Source of the DNA: Terfezia claveryi
Lineage: Eukaryota; Ascomycota; Pezizomycetes; Pezizales; Pezizaceae
Direction of reading: 5' to 3'
DNA length: 64,000 nt
Assembly: GCA_015179025.1 (NCBI GenBank)
Contig: WHUX01000196.1
Location: 34,362 to 98,361 of the forward strand
In this document: positions 41,785 to 53,365 of the stretch, piece after piece
Layout: each line of letters starts with the position of its first letter
Numbering within the stretch: the first letter of the stretch is position 1
Made by a program: the position numbers and the translations under genes
The notes under the pieces: generated by a model
Seen by the model: only the letters and a program-made list of their open reading frames with translations
What the model was told of the DNA's origin: nothing
Databases searched by the model: none

Positions 41785-43503
41785 AGAATAGAACTCATTT
41801 TAACATCATAGAAATGGCGCTAGTGTATATGGAGGATAGTGCGGAAGACTTTTTTCACGGCACTCGTACGCGAGACCGAGATATCTATTATACCTGGTAT
41901 GCTTGCTTCGAGCGTCATCTGTTAAACGAATATGTGCAACGCAATAATGTACCTATTTTATTGCTGGCAAACATAATGATAGAAAGTGGTTTTGGAGCAT
42001 GATTTATTTGATGTTATCACTAATGTTCATGAATCTTTATGCAGGAAAGTACAAGGCCTATAGTACTATTAAATACGAGGTATTATGGAATTTCTCGCAG
42101 TAAAGCATGAGGTTTGTTTGAGAAAGTAGAGGTTTGACTTCGGAGTATACATACATGCCAACTCCGGAACGACCCTGCAACTCCGCAACTGACCAGTACA
42201 TTCCGGTATTGGCGGCCGTTCCGCAATAGATCAGAAATTGAACGGTCCATTCTGGAATGGACTGAATTCCACAACAGACTAGAACATACTGTACATACTT
42301 AGATATATGTATAATGTATTTAATCTTTCAATACTCATTCACTCATATTCGATTCTAGCAATGAGGACTATGATGGCCCACCCAAAAACCCAGGTGGATT
42401 CAGGACAAGACAAGTTAATATGTCAGGTCCAGTACGCAAAATATTAACTGAAAATGACATGCAAGTGGAAAGGATCAAAACCCTGGTAATAACCCTCTCG
42501 CACAAGAACTTCCATGCTATCATTAACTGGCTGAAGCCAGATGGCCTCGTTGGGGGAAAGAGGGAGGTAGATGAAAATAAAACACCTCCAGTGGGTACGA
42601 GATATCCTCAAAAGGCGTGGCTGAATGTAAAATTAAGGAGCTCCAGTATGGGTGAGAACATCAAGGAAAGACGCTCCAGTTAAAAAAACATAAAACATGA
42701 CGTAAGGTAGATAAATAAATGCAGAAAAGCCACTCGAGTGGAAAAGCACAAAATATGTGATACTCCGTAGAAAAACAAGGCTAATGAAGTGGAAAACACA
42801 AACACTCTCTCTCATATATCCTCTTAATATTCTAGTGGAGCAAATCATCTATTCTAGTTGAATTCTGTAGTGTAGAAAAAGTCTCTTGCCCATACGATGC
42901 CAATACGTGTAGCTTCCATAGCTGAGGCTGTAGTAGTGCTTGGGTGGTGTTCGGGGTGTAGCCATGTTCGTGTTAGAATATATGTACTTGCTCTAGTAAT
43001 CTTCTATCGTAGGACGGTTTCGTGCTTAACGGTAGTCTGGTTTAGCCTAACGGTAACCCCGCTGTAGGCTGCCTGCCGCTCTTAGAAGTTAACTTTTCGC
43101 AACTACTTAATCATAGATACAACCCTATACACATTAATCTACAACCAAACTCCAACATAGTCTGGTTGCTAAATACCTTGTTCTAAAATAGTAAGACTCC
43201 ACTAGGGCATATACAATGAGCCTCTCTCCTTCCGTATTACGAGACTGCTGGCGCACAGTAACCCCGCGTAGCTGCAGACACACAGTTATGCCTGCAACTA
43301 AACGCCTACTTCAGGGGATGCCTGCAGAGCTGCACTATCCAGATACCAAGTCGAATGACAGTCGATGAATTCATGAAATATTAATGAAACACTATCTCTG
43401 ACACTATACTAGATAACCAAATAAACCGGCTTCCTACAAGATGATTCCTACAATATGATTCCTCCAAAATAATTCCTCCAAAATGGTCTCCTCCGCTGGC
43501 ATT
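41785..43503. other. Stretch without a convincing gene
   Basis: Near 41885-41935 'tggtatgcttgcttcgagcg' + 'tcatctgtta' is a relic of the pogo-family right end seen at 30834. A frame of 87 codons (42420-42683) continues the peptide of the dispersed motif (42361-42420) but has no recognised domain. 43020-43180 contains diverged 'tagtctggtt' phrases. Confidence 0.4.
42361..42420 (+). repeat. Dispersed hairpin/PPxNPGGF motif, copy 3
   Basis: Reads EDYDGPPKNPGGFRTRQVNM in frame with the following 87-codon ORF, and contains the hairpin CCACCCAAAAACCCAGGTGG. It is the copy with the longest coding context. Confidence 0.6.
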
Positions 43504-46500
43504 CTAAATCTCCCCACTCTCCCGAGTAGCCCGAGAACAACTTCCAAAAATTGTGTCAATCCTCTTCTCCTTATGCCAAACAACTTCTCCATCACTTGCT
43601 CGAGTGATCCACACAACCCTGTGCATTGGCATCCACTCCTCATCCGTCTCATCCCTTCTATGACCTACCCACTTTTCCAAATTCATCTGTAAAATACCTA
43701 GAAATCTATCCTCGTAACCAATGAGGTAATCATGAATATCCATGTCTGAATCCCACTTGATGCGATTGATAATGTCATGGGCAGGTCGTAGTTTTGCTTT
43801 CTTGATATATTCTTGCCTCGGCTCCAATATGACCATCTCGTCTGTCGCCTGGTTGTTCCTGCGTTCCCGCTTGTGCTGTGAGCGACTGGTACGTTTCTGT
43901 GGCACCTGCGTGCTTTTGTGGTGGTCGGTGTTTAAGAAATCATCCATCACCCCTACTGCCCCCAAACTGCAGCTTCTCTCCCTTTCTCCAACATCTCCAT
44001 AGTCACTGGCCGAATCCTCTTCATCTAAGCTATCTTCATCATCCTCGCCGCCACTGGGATTGTAATTATATCTACCTTTGGTAGTAGCACCTACCTCCGC
44101 ATAGTCTTCATCCCACCAAACTTGTCTGTCAATCCTCACACCTTCACCAAGCGACTGGCGGTTGACTCGGGTAACAGAAACATAGGATTCAGTGACCTCA
44201 TATTTTTTCTCCTCTTCTCGGAGGTATTCCTCAAAACTCCGTAGAATTTCCATGAATTTGTTGTAAACTCTTTTCTTCTGCTCATTAACAGCTTGAGCTT
44301 CTTCGGAACCTCGTGCCAGTGAACTGCGAAGGCTAGAAGAAGTATTAACGAGTCCAATGAGGTAAAAGGCATTGAGTTCTTCGTTGGTGTGAGGTTCATC
44401 GATATTGACAAAGCGAGCAGGCCAAATGCGGGCACGCATGTTAGGGACTTTTGCGTTAAGTTCTGTACGCATTCGAAACCATGCAGCTATGAGCAAGACA
44501 TCCTTAACGCGCACTGGGAAGTAAACTTACCAACTAAAAGATGAACGCAACGACTTTCGATCCAGCCCAGTAAGCTTCGTCCACGAGTAGTATTCCTTCC
44601 CCAATACCGAAGGTCAATTTTGACAAAATTACTAAAGGCATTCAAGAAGTCTCTTTCAGCTTCTCCATCATCCAGTCCGGTTACTTCCTCCCAACTACAA
44701 GTCGTGTCGTGCTTTTGATTTGCAGATAGAATTTGATCCCTCAGAGTCTGAAGCGAATGCTGCGAAGCCGTGCTGGCCACATTGACCATAGGGGAGTGAA
44801 TTGTTTGAATTACCAGAGGTTCTCGTGAGACTGTTCGTCTGTACTGACTGGGGATAAAGTCAGGATCACCAACTGTGTCTTCCTCGTAGTTGAAGCTAGC
44901 ATAGCGTTTGAAAAAAAGCCTTAAAGCTTCGCAGGCTGTTAGATTAACTACCTGTTCCGTAGCAATAATCTTGAACACATGACTTAAAAGGAAAACAATA
45001 TGAATGCCACCGAGATACCCGAAACGTGCAGAGAAGATGCCGCGACGAGTAGCCCAGAGTTTTAGCAATAAGTAGGTCAAGCGGAAGAGCTTGAAATTTG
45101 GGATTGTCTGGAGTAGGTAAGAAGAATCCCGGTATGCGTTGAGCTTCTTGAGAGTTATAGCGGGTAAAGAGAAAATTGGATCGGAGGGGGAAAGATATGG
45201 AAGCCGACCCCAACTATGTAGATGGCTACTAGTTAGCTATGTGTTCACCAAACAAAGTTTAAGGATGAGCACTGCCTCTGAATAAAAGAGCCGGTAGTGC
45301 CAGCAGAAACCAAAGTCCCAAGAAGAGTCGATCGGAAATTGGATGGTCAAGAAAAGAATAGCAGAAAAAAAATCATAAAGAAGGAAAAGATATTAAAAGC
45401 AATACACACCTATCAAGAACTCGTTCCGGGACTTGACAGTATTGTAAGTCAATTCTGACACAGTAATGCTCGTATTTAGCGTTGTGGATAGCTGCGATAT
45501 ACTCCAATTCCAGCATAGTCCCACTTTGAGCCTCAACAGTCCGAAGAATTCTAATACTCCCAGATTTCCCTCCAGTCTCTGAGAGCGTTCGGTTATGACG
45601 TCTGATTTTTTGCTTCACCAATGCCCAGAAGACCCTAGCTGAGATATTACTTGCACATAAAATATCCACATCGGAAGTCGGTGTGAAGAGGTTCATGTAA
45701 TAAGACCCTACGGCCTGAACAATTATTTTTACCTGTGGTTTCTCCAGCCCCTGGGCCAAGGAAACAAGAGAAATTCTGGACTCCCCAACCGGGTGTTCAT
45801 ATTGAGGCGAAGCATCCAAATTTTGCATCGATGTGAGGCTAATGCTATGGACCGGAGGTGGTGTTCGGTGATTATGATGCCCCCTCGACACACCTGTCAG
45901 TATCGTTGTTAAAACACTCTTTGCTTCTTCTCTGATTGCGTAGTCCTCCTGTGACGGAATCATTCCACTATCTGACAGATACTTCTCAAGCGCCTCATCA
46001 GTCATATCACCTTGAGCTTGGAGCTTGGGCTCCAACTCTAGGCATGTTTTCTGCCCAAGGCTTGTGCCTTTCTCCTCTGCTGTCCTGTCCCGAACCCTAA
46101 TTTCTGCATATAATCCCCAATGATCGCTACCTCCTTCAATGCCGAATCTTCCAGTGCGTTTAACCTCAATCCAATTTTGTTCACCACTCAGGGTATTGTG
46201 TGAAATCAAGATCCGGTCATAGCGCTGTGGTCGAGGATTTGCTCCCCACTTGACACCCTTTGCACAAAGGTGATTAGTAAATGGATTAAAAGTTGCACCA
46301 AATTCACCAGGTCCCAATGCCAAAGCATTTCCCCATGCATATGACGAACCAGGTTCCCAATGCGGAGAAAGATCACCACTCATCCTTCTGCTTGCCTCGC
46401 CAAGATCGAATTTTAAATCCTCTATATCTGCTATTCTATTAGGTGGGCGTGTTGCAGTATAGGTGTCTTTCCACATTTCTGGAATGACCCCCTTGCTGTA

Positions 46501-47970
46501 CCCATCGGTATTCAGCAACAGCCTATATGTTTCCTGGGATATTTCCTGAGAGGCGTAGGCTGTGTTGATTGTCGAATGAGATGTAGGTATATTGAAATCT
46601 CCGCATATTGCCCAGGCTTCTGTATAGTTGTTAGGCATTTTCCTGCCGAGAAAATACGATGACAGTATATGCATTTGTGTTACTTTTGCTGCTGAAGCAC
46701 CATCCGAGATTCCACAGGTCAAGTGAACATTTGCAATGACCAATCTTTTCTTCATGGTATCTTTCGAAATATTCCTATCATACTCCTCCTTCTGAGGCCT
46801 GTTCGGTGAAGCTACAGTGGCATGAATAAAATGTAGCTCAACCACTACTGCTCCCTTATGCCTCCCCAGGTCCACAAACTGCCACATTCCGTTCTCATCC
46901 CCTAGAGGATAACTTGCAATTATTACACAATTTCGCCAGCTTGGTAGAATGCCATGTGATAGACTGTGAGTGCTATATGGGAATCTGTGCTGAATTTCTG
47001 ATTGTGATAGAAGGTAAGCTAAGAAATCATCCGTAACCTCCTGTAGATTAACCACGGAGGCAGTGGTTGACAGAATTGCCGACAGGAGGAGTGGGTAGCG
47101 TGATTTTGCAATAGCAGTAGGCATAGCTGAATCGGCAAAAACGTTATAGGTCGCAAGAGTCAGAGCCTGCACTTCCGGGAGATCGATTTTGCCCTCCATA
47201 CGTGGGACATATGCACCTGGCTTGATGACGGACGAAAAGGCATAGACAGGATAAGGACCAAACCTTTGAGATGAGTCATGCTTCGGATCTGGACTTTCGC
47301 GACCATACCCCTCTTCTACCAAAGACTGCCTCCCAAAACCAATCTCACTCATAATCCACATCCCTGACTTTGCAGCACCCCTTTGTAATACCACCAGTCG
47401 AGAGACATTCCACCGAATACCACTACTGCCTGCATTTGCAACAAGCTTTTGTGCCTTGCCAAGAAGACCCATCATCACTTCCTCATTAAGTGCAGTTTGC
47501 CCAATCGTCAGATGTAGCGTATATTCTGTTGTCTCAGCCTCAGTCGGAGTGGAAAATAGACTCAACAACTGCTTCTGCAATTCTAAAGGCTCAAGTTTCC
47601 CTGACTCATTCGAATTGTCGTGCCATTCCGTCGATGCACTTAGATATATAGTAGCATGATCCTTGTGCTTCCAGATCCCTGCCGTGTCAAGTTTCACTGT
47701 TAAAGGAATAGCAGAATGGTCGAATCGGGTTGTAAGGTATTTTTGAATCATGTCCACTGCAGTTGGTAGATATTCCGGTGAAGCAAACGGATATAGGAGA
47801 TTGATATGTGGTGGCCAGGTTTCGGAATTCTTATCATAGAGTGACCGAAGAGTCAATATGTCTTGATGATATGGAGAGGTAGACGGTAGAAGGATAGCAA
47901 GGGCTGTTTGATGAGATGATAAAGATGCTTTTGGTTGCGGCTGCAAATTTTCGACCGATATCGACGCCAT
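43504..47970 (-). CDS. Four-domain RNA-end processing protein: 2H phosphoesterase + EEP nuclease + poly(A)-polymerase-type NTase + MJ1316 (DUF504)
   Basis: Exons 47970-45410, 45213-44531 and 44486-43504 (introns 196 and 44 bp, GT..AG, phases join exactly) give 1408 residues from an ATG in good context (aaaaccATGG). Residues 25-215 are a 2H phosphoesterase (H55-I-N and H153-L-T). Residues 265-630 are an endonuclease/exonuclease/phosphatase domain with TYN (N276), LQEV (E311), CGDFN (D458), YDRIL and SDHWGL (D616, H617), nearest in style to TDP2. Residues 740-1110 are a nucleotidyltransferase (GS at 755-756, D767/D769, likely D841) plus the poly(A)-polymerase helical region (LKLWATRRGIFSARFGYLGG) and WPARFV. 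After an acidic linker (DDEDSLDEEDSASD), residues ~1317-1396 match the MJ1316/DUF504 domain (IKWDSDMDIHDYLIGYEDRF, MHRVVW), proposed to recognise cyclic-phosphate RNA ends. All expected catalytic residues seem present. Substrate and role in RNA-end healing are inference. Confidence 0.9.
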
Positions 47971-49238
47971 GGTTTTCTAAATAAATTATTAGAAATATGT
48001 GGCTTTGGTATTTAATTACTGAGCCTTACGTTAATCACTTTTGCTTTTAAGGTTTTTGGAGTTAATCAAATGGAATACAAAATTCGGGTATCGTTGATCT
48101 CCTGGACAGCAACGTACAGTCTTAATTCGCGTGACCTGATGGTGGTGGGTTTGTCGAGTTGGATGAAATGCAGAATCCCGAGTAACGTTAAAGGAAGCTA
48201 GAATATGCTAAGTTTGCCAGTAGCCCCTATCTATATCCCATCGCACACCAAACAGCTTAGAGATACAATTAATTGTCCTGTAGCAGTCGCGACCTGAAAT
48301 GCGTCGCAAAACCATCATTTCGACTCATAAACCTATATGCTACGGTGACTGACGTCATCTTGCGCTACACACTATGTACCGGGAAAGTACTCAGGTGAGT
48401 CACGCTTGTGCCAACCAGACTAGTGTGTCACACGGCTGATCATGTCGCTCATCCACAGAATGACATTGTGGCGGTGCAACCAGGAACCTTGCTTGTAGAC
48501 GTATGACCAGTCAAGGATGTACAGTACGGACGTCCGAATATATGCGGTACTATACCTAACTGCGTAAAGCGAGCTTATATGTATGTGTGCATCAGGCCTC
48601 GTACTTGGGTGTAAAGGTATGCCTAAAAGACACGTTATGTAGCCATTTCAAGTACGGTAGTTATTCCACGCTCATTGTAACATCTCTATACTGTCGGATA
48701 ATCTCTTGCTGTCGGATAAAATGAAGGCAAAAGGCGTGTGACACGTTCAGCAATATGGGGGGATATTGACAGGTGTTGGGAGACACGTATGGCAGGATTT
48801 TTCGCACTATGCTGACCGACTTTGCAGCTGGTGGTGCAGCGACGCCATATTGGGGTTCCCCAAAATTGTTTCTACATACAAATTTGGCACGGCAACAGCG
48901 CCTTTGCGGGTTGTCAGACTAGACCTTGTTAACTCTAAGTAGTTAATCTCATGCGCTGATTTAAGACGCTATCCATCAGCCTCTGTAACGAGACTAGCCT
49001 CAGTCATACCTAAACCTGTGCAGGCTTGGCACTATGCGGGCTTGGCACTGAGCGGGCCTGGCATTGTGCTAGCTTTGTTACTTGTAGTAAGCGTGGCATA
49101 CACTAATAAAATTACTAGCGCTGCTGACCCTTATCTCCCAACGCCACACCCTCGCATCACCACCACCTATTCACTCATCGTCAACTACTACCTATTCTTG
49201 CAACTATTGAGGCTCGCATTGCCCTGACAGCCTGTCCA
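47971..49238. promoter_or_regulatory. Divergent intergenic region between the RNA-end gene and the deaminase gene
   Basis: 1268 bp between two start codons that point away from each other. The left part is AT-rich next to the minus-strand ATG. The region 48630-48860 is a copy of the dispersed repeat also found at 35.8 kb, and 48408-48422 is a copy of the 15-bp GTGCCAACCAGACTA motif, so TE-derived DNA sits in the presumed shared promoter. Near the deaminase gene, 'gcttggcactatgcggg' and 'gcttggcactgagcggg' form a short tandem, followed by a pyrimidine-rich leader. No clear TATA box. Confidence 0.5.
48630..48860 (+). repeat. Dispersed repeat, copy at 48.6 kb
   Basis: Same ordered blocks as 35795-36060 (actgtcggataatctcttgc; ttcgcactatg; cagcgacgcca), with the middle diverged. 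It lies between the divergent genes. Confidence 0.75.
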
Positions 49239-51464
49239 ATGTCACTGTTGACCGCTACTGCTGGCACGTGCTCGCAGGCTCAAGCTGAATCTCATACTCC
49301 AGCCTCAGAACTTGAGTTGCCTCATGATCGCGATCTGCGCGCTCGTACCCTGACTTCTCTTTTGGCTGCCTTATCCCCAGTGACAGACTCCCTCTGCAAC
49401 ACCGCTAAGCCAATTAACATTACCCAAGACGGCACATCTGCATCCGATAATACCACTACCCAGCAAAGGTCCCCGAATGACTCCTCGACCAATGCCTCTC
49501 AAACCTGGCTGAAAGTCCTTAACCAAGTTGCCCAGCTCCTGGTCCGAGAACACGAGATTGTTGCTGTCCTTCCCAGACGGTCCGGACGCACTGCAAATGT
49601 CGACCTACTGGTAGCCACTGACAGCTCAAGCGATAATGATGACGACCGTAATAGCGACAACTTAAGGAAGGACGATGACGACCCCAGAAGCAGTATTTCA
49701 AGCGAGGACCATGGAGTCCGCATGAACCCTATTGATGGCTACCTCATTGCCCGGAATGCACGATTTAACTCTCCCGAACCCTCTCCCGGGAATCCCTTTG
49801 GAAAATTAATAGAAATATGCTCCCCAGAAGATATGCTTCAATATCTCAATACCTACCGGCATGTCTCGTATCGCAACCACGTCCGAGGTATTGAGGTTTT
49901 ATTCAATGCTATTGTTAATGCATGGAATACGTTCACTACAGTCCATGACGCTCATTTCTTCGATTATACTCCTATTCCAGTTCAGGAAGCATACGGCCAC
50001 TTTATCCGACGCAAAGCCCTGCTTCGGTCGTTTGTCACATTCTACTCTGTCGGGAAAATGCGTCGCCGGTTCCATTCAAAGCCTTTCGTAGCATTTAATA
50101 CAGTGATGGCTAGCATGAGGCAGGCACAGGTTGAGGCGGCGTTTGTGTTGAATTTCAAGCCTGGGGAATCACCCTTATTCACTGATACCGAGATGTGCGT
50201 CTTTGAGGCTCTATTGACGGATGATAGAGAGAACTCATACCCGGGGTTATCGGCTATATTGTCTGCATCGCGTGAAAACAATACTAATGCATCATACACG
50301 AAGGAAACCACTTGGGATCTTCACCGGCTATTACTGTCTGTCCTGCATAGAGCACAATCAACTGTTGATACCCTTTACACACAGATCACCTCTGGCTTCA
50401 ATTTCTCAACCAGCCTACCAGACGTAGAAAACTCAATGGATCGCCTCCACTTCTTGGTTCACAGTTCCCCATCCATCTCTGCACACATGAAGTCTGTGGA
50501 GTCAATACTCTCCCGCGCAATGGTATTGAGGCCGACCAGTGAACTAGACCAGGATGAAGGGGTTTCTGACACCTCCATCGAGATCTCAGTTGCATACCAG
50601 CAGAAACGAGTAGGTGAGGAATGTCTCTGGTTGACTGTTCGGTACCAGGCCGCCCTCAACTCCCTGACTGCAGAGGACACACTGCCTGCTGAACCGGTCA
50701 CCCTTACCTTGTACGAAGTCTCCGCTGGGGATCACTCTAAAAATGAACTGCATGACTGGAAGGGTGTCATGCGCAGTATCTACCCCTCTCATGCCAATTC
50801 TGGCAGTAAAAGCACAACTAACACGAATATCTCTTGCGAAGAAGCGATTCAGACGTTAGAAGAGTGGGCAAGATTAGAGGAAAATCGGGTGCTTCGGGCC
50901 ACACATATTCTGAGAAAATCGTCGCATGAGTTTTCTGGGTGCTGGCATGCAGAGGCTGTCTTAGGGACACTGAGGCATCTTAGTCAACTCGACTACCAAA
51001 AGACTTTCCCCCCTGCTCATATTGAGCTTGCCCCCTTTGAACATACATTTCCGAATATTGGGGTCAGCAAGAGGTGTTGCCCTGTTTGTGTGAAGTTACT
51101 CTCGCTATTGGCACCCCCCTCCACCTCTAATGACATCAGCGATCCTTCAATAGTGCTCTCATTCCACCAAAATTTCTACCCTAGTGCGTTGCCTCCTTAT
51201 TTGCCGAGGGGGATTGCAGTCAAGTTATTAGTGTGGCTGGAGGGATTAGTGAGAGGTGCAGTAGGGGGATTGGTAATGAAACGGAGATTGGAGAAGAGCA
51301 AGGAAACTGCGGGGAGTGAAGAGAAAGTAGCAAGAGCGAAGAGTGCGGATTCGAAGGGGGAGAGTCCGAGGAAGATGGTAAAGCGGAAGAGAATGAAAGA
51401 GCCAGGACTGACAGACATTATGAGGCAGATGGGTTTTGTGGCAAATAGTAGAGTGACCGAGTAA
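49239..51464 (+). CDS. OTT_1508-like zinc deaminase (741 aa)
   Basis: A single uninterrupted exon. The N-terminal ~120 residues are polar and Ser/Thr/Asp-rich (VATDSSSDNDDDRNSDNLRK at about 125-145). Residues ~160-520 are a helical region without a recognised fold. The C-terminal part carries the deaminase signature: CWHAEAVLGTL with H570-A-E572, the zinc-ligand His and catalytic Glu, and IGVSKRCCPVC with cysteines 613, 614 and 617, the remaining zinc ligands. HAE plus an 'IG.SK.CC..C' segment is the hallmark of the OTT_1508-like group of the cytidine-deaminase fold, which is expanded in fungi. The tail is strongly basic (EEKVARAKSADSKGESPRKM, VKRKRMKE), suggesting nuclear targeting or nucleic-acid binding. 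Substrate is unknown: a nucleic-acid or nucleotide base is likely from the fold, but not shown. Confidence 0.85.
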   Translation: MSLLTATAGTCSQAQAESHTPASELELPHDRDLRARTLTSLLAALSPVTDSLCNTAKPINITQDGTSASDNTTTQQRSPNDSSTNASQTWLKVLNQVAQLLVREHEIVAVLPRRSGRTANVDLLVATDSSSDNDDDRNSDNLRKDDDDPRSSISSEDHGVRMNPIDGYLIARNARFNSPEPSPGNPFGKLIEICSPEDMLQYLNTYRHVSYRNHVRGIEVLFNAIVNAWNTFTTVHDAHFFDYTPIPVQEAYGHFIRRKALLRSFVTFYSVGKMRRRFHSKPFVAFNTVMASMRQAQVEAAFVLNFKPGESPLFTDTEMCVFEALLTDDRENSYPGLSAILSASRENNTNASYTKETTWDLHRLLLSVLHRAQSTVDTLYTQITSGFNFSTSLPDVENSMDRLHFLVHSSPSISAHMKSVESILSRAMVLRPTSELDQDEGVSDTSIEISVAYQQKRVGEECLWLTVRYQAALNSLTAEDTLPAEPVTLTLYEVSAGDHSKNELHDWKGVMRSIYPSHANSGSKSTTNTNISCEEAIQTLEEWARLEENRVLRATHILRKSSHEFSGCWHAEAVLGTLRHLSQLDYQKTFPPAHIELAPFEHTFPNIGVSKRCCPVCVKLLSLLAPPSTSNDISDPSIVLSFHQNFYPSALPPYLPRGIAVKLLVWLEGLVRGAVGGLVMKRRLEKSKETAGSEEKVARAKSADSKGESPRKMVKRKRMKEPGLTDIMRQMGFVANSRVTE

Positions 51465-52835
51465 GCAACAGAATTGTGTAGTTAGACGTTCTGCAACTAT
51501 ACGGGGCGTGTAGTATGAACAGAAGGATCAGTGTGCCGGGGGGGAATTAGTGCAATCTGTCTCAGCTCACCACATATCATGGGCACAAGGAGTAATAAGG
51601 TGTTAGGTGTTCAGTGCGAAAGGCAGATTGTTATGTATATTACTTTGCATTGGTGTATTGTGCTTCACATTGAGCTGTTGTTCATGTTACGTCGTCTCCC
51701 TGTATTTGTCCCTATTTTACGTATTGTTATTCATTGCGTACATCAAAGATCGCTCTGGAAAGTTGACAATATCCTCCTACTCTGCCCGCTCGTGATTCCC
51801 TATCACGAGTTTGGAATACAAGAAACCCCCGTGTGTTGCAGGACGTTGTACTCTCATTAAGAATACCATAATGCACGGGCTACCGGATCATTACAGGCAA
51901 CCGGATCAAATGGTGATTTGGTGGTTTGTGTGCAATTTCCTACCAAATAGGCTCAAACTTTGGGATTATTTCAACTGAGAAAAGGTTAACTGATAGCTTT
52001 AGTTAATCGAAATATTCTGCTTTCTGTGTAAATTTTTTTGAGCTATTAGATTCTTGCCTTTAGCCTAGTTTGGTTGAGATAGTCCAAAAAATTGCCTGCT
52101 AGCATTCCTTCTCAACTAACTTAAGGGATGAGAAAAGTTTTATAGAAATTGGTCATCTCTAGCTTTTGTACATCAGAAACGATTTTCTTACGCCGCAACA
52201 CCATCACCAGGCGCCCTGACGATTGCCCTCTTCTACCTGCGCGCCCCAGGCACCCCAGCCCTTGTTGTCGCTATGGCGCCATGTCTTGCGAGGTACCGCC
52301 CTGGAGCCGTGTCTTCCGTGGTGCCGCCCGGGCGCGTGTCTTGTGCATCCACGCCCTGACGTTGTTTCCTGTCCCTGCCCCGTGGCGCCAATACGGAGTC
52401 ACGCAACGTCCGGGTGCCATAAGGGCGTGGGGTACGCCCTGGCACACATCACTTACAGTCAAACCACTGGGCGCACTCGGAGCATAAAGGTGATAGCAGC
52501 CAGGCAAAGGCACCGACGTATAAGCTATAAATTGCAAGAACTATTTACGTTTGACTTGCTATATACATGGCTGAGCTATCGATGCACTTCCAATGAACCA
52601 TTCCCTCATGCATCCCACTTGAACTCATCCTGCGCACCTGCCTCCCAAAATCCCAGCGGTTCCCTGATCTGAGCTATCTGCAATGTTGTTATCGCCATGC
52701 TTTGATCTAATGATATCCATATAGCTATTAGCAACAGAACGTTGACATCGCGAGACTGCACATACCTAGAGCTGCCCAATCGCTGGCTAATATAGTCATC
52801 CGCTGCCACGAGCAACTCCTAGTTCTTGAGCAATT
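51465..52835. other. Stretch without a convincing gene
   Basis: 3' flank of the deaminase gene, then a GC-rich island (about 52190-52480) in which four frames are open at once. No domain, splice logic or start context supports any of them; the openness follows from base composition. Confidence 0.35.
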
Positions 52836-53019
52836 AGCTATGTGATCCCTAAAGTCCGCGGATTTGCTGGCAAGTTCACGTACCTAGCTATGTCTGCGCA
52901 TAGAGATAGCGATATCTCGGGAGTGTACTTGGGGAGTCCTAAGAGCAATTAGCTATGCCTACACATAGAGTTCGCGGATTTGCTACCGAGTTCACGTACC
53001 TAGCTATGTCTGCGCATAC
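52836..53019 (+). repeat. Direct repeat of ~70 bp
   Basis: 'gcaattagctatg' … 'cgcggatttgct' … 'gagttcacgtacctagctat' + 'gtctgcgcata' occurs at 52830-52902 and 52947-53019. Confidence 0.85.
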
Positions 53020-53365
53020 CATACATCACCGGGTAATGCATCATCACCGGGATATGCATCAGCCCCCACACGAACCCTGTCGGTCCATTCTTGGCGGCAT
53101 AGCGGACTACAAAATGAACGGAACCATTGCCAGCAAAATATATATGCCTCGTAAAGATATAGAGATTCACTGACATGTAGTGGGAATGCGAAATGGATGA
53201 GTTTGGATGGGTTAATAGATCGATTTTTGGGTGGCATCTAATATTCCGAGGCAAAATAGGAACAAGCAACCGACCTGCTGTACTGACCAAGTCTTGGGAA
53301 TATATATGAATTGGGGTTAGAATGGCATAATCTAGAGTAAATAGATGCAGTTTAAGTTGCTTAAA
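53020..53365. other. Stretch without a gene
   Basis: Nothing recognised; short overlapping frames on both strands are unsupported. Confidence 0.3.

Noticed and set aside
47456..47659. Short plus-strand frame inside the RNA-end gene
   Set aside because: Shadow of the 1408-residue gene on the other strand; likewise the frames inside 49239-51464.
52149..52672. Several long overlapping frames on both strands
   Set aside because: GC-rich island leaves many frames open; no domain, splice or start support for any of them.
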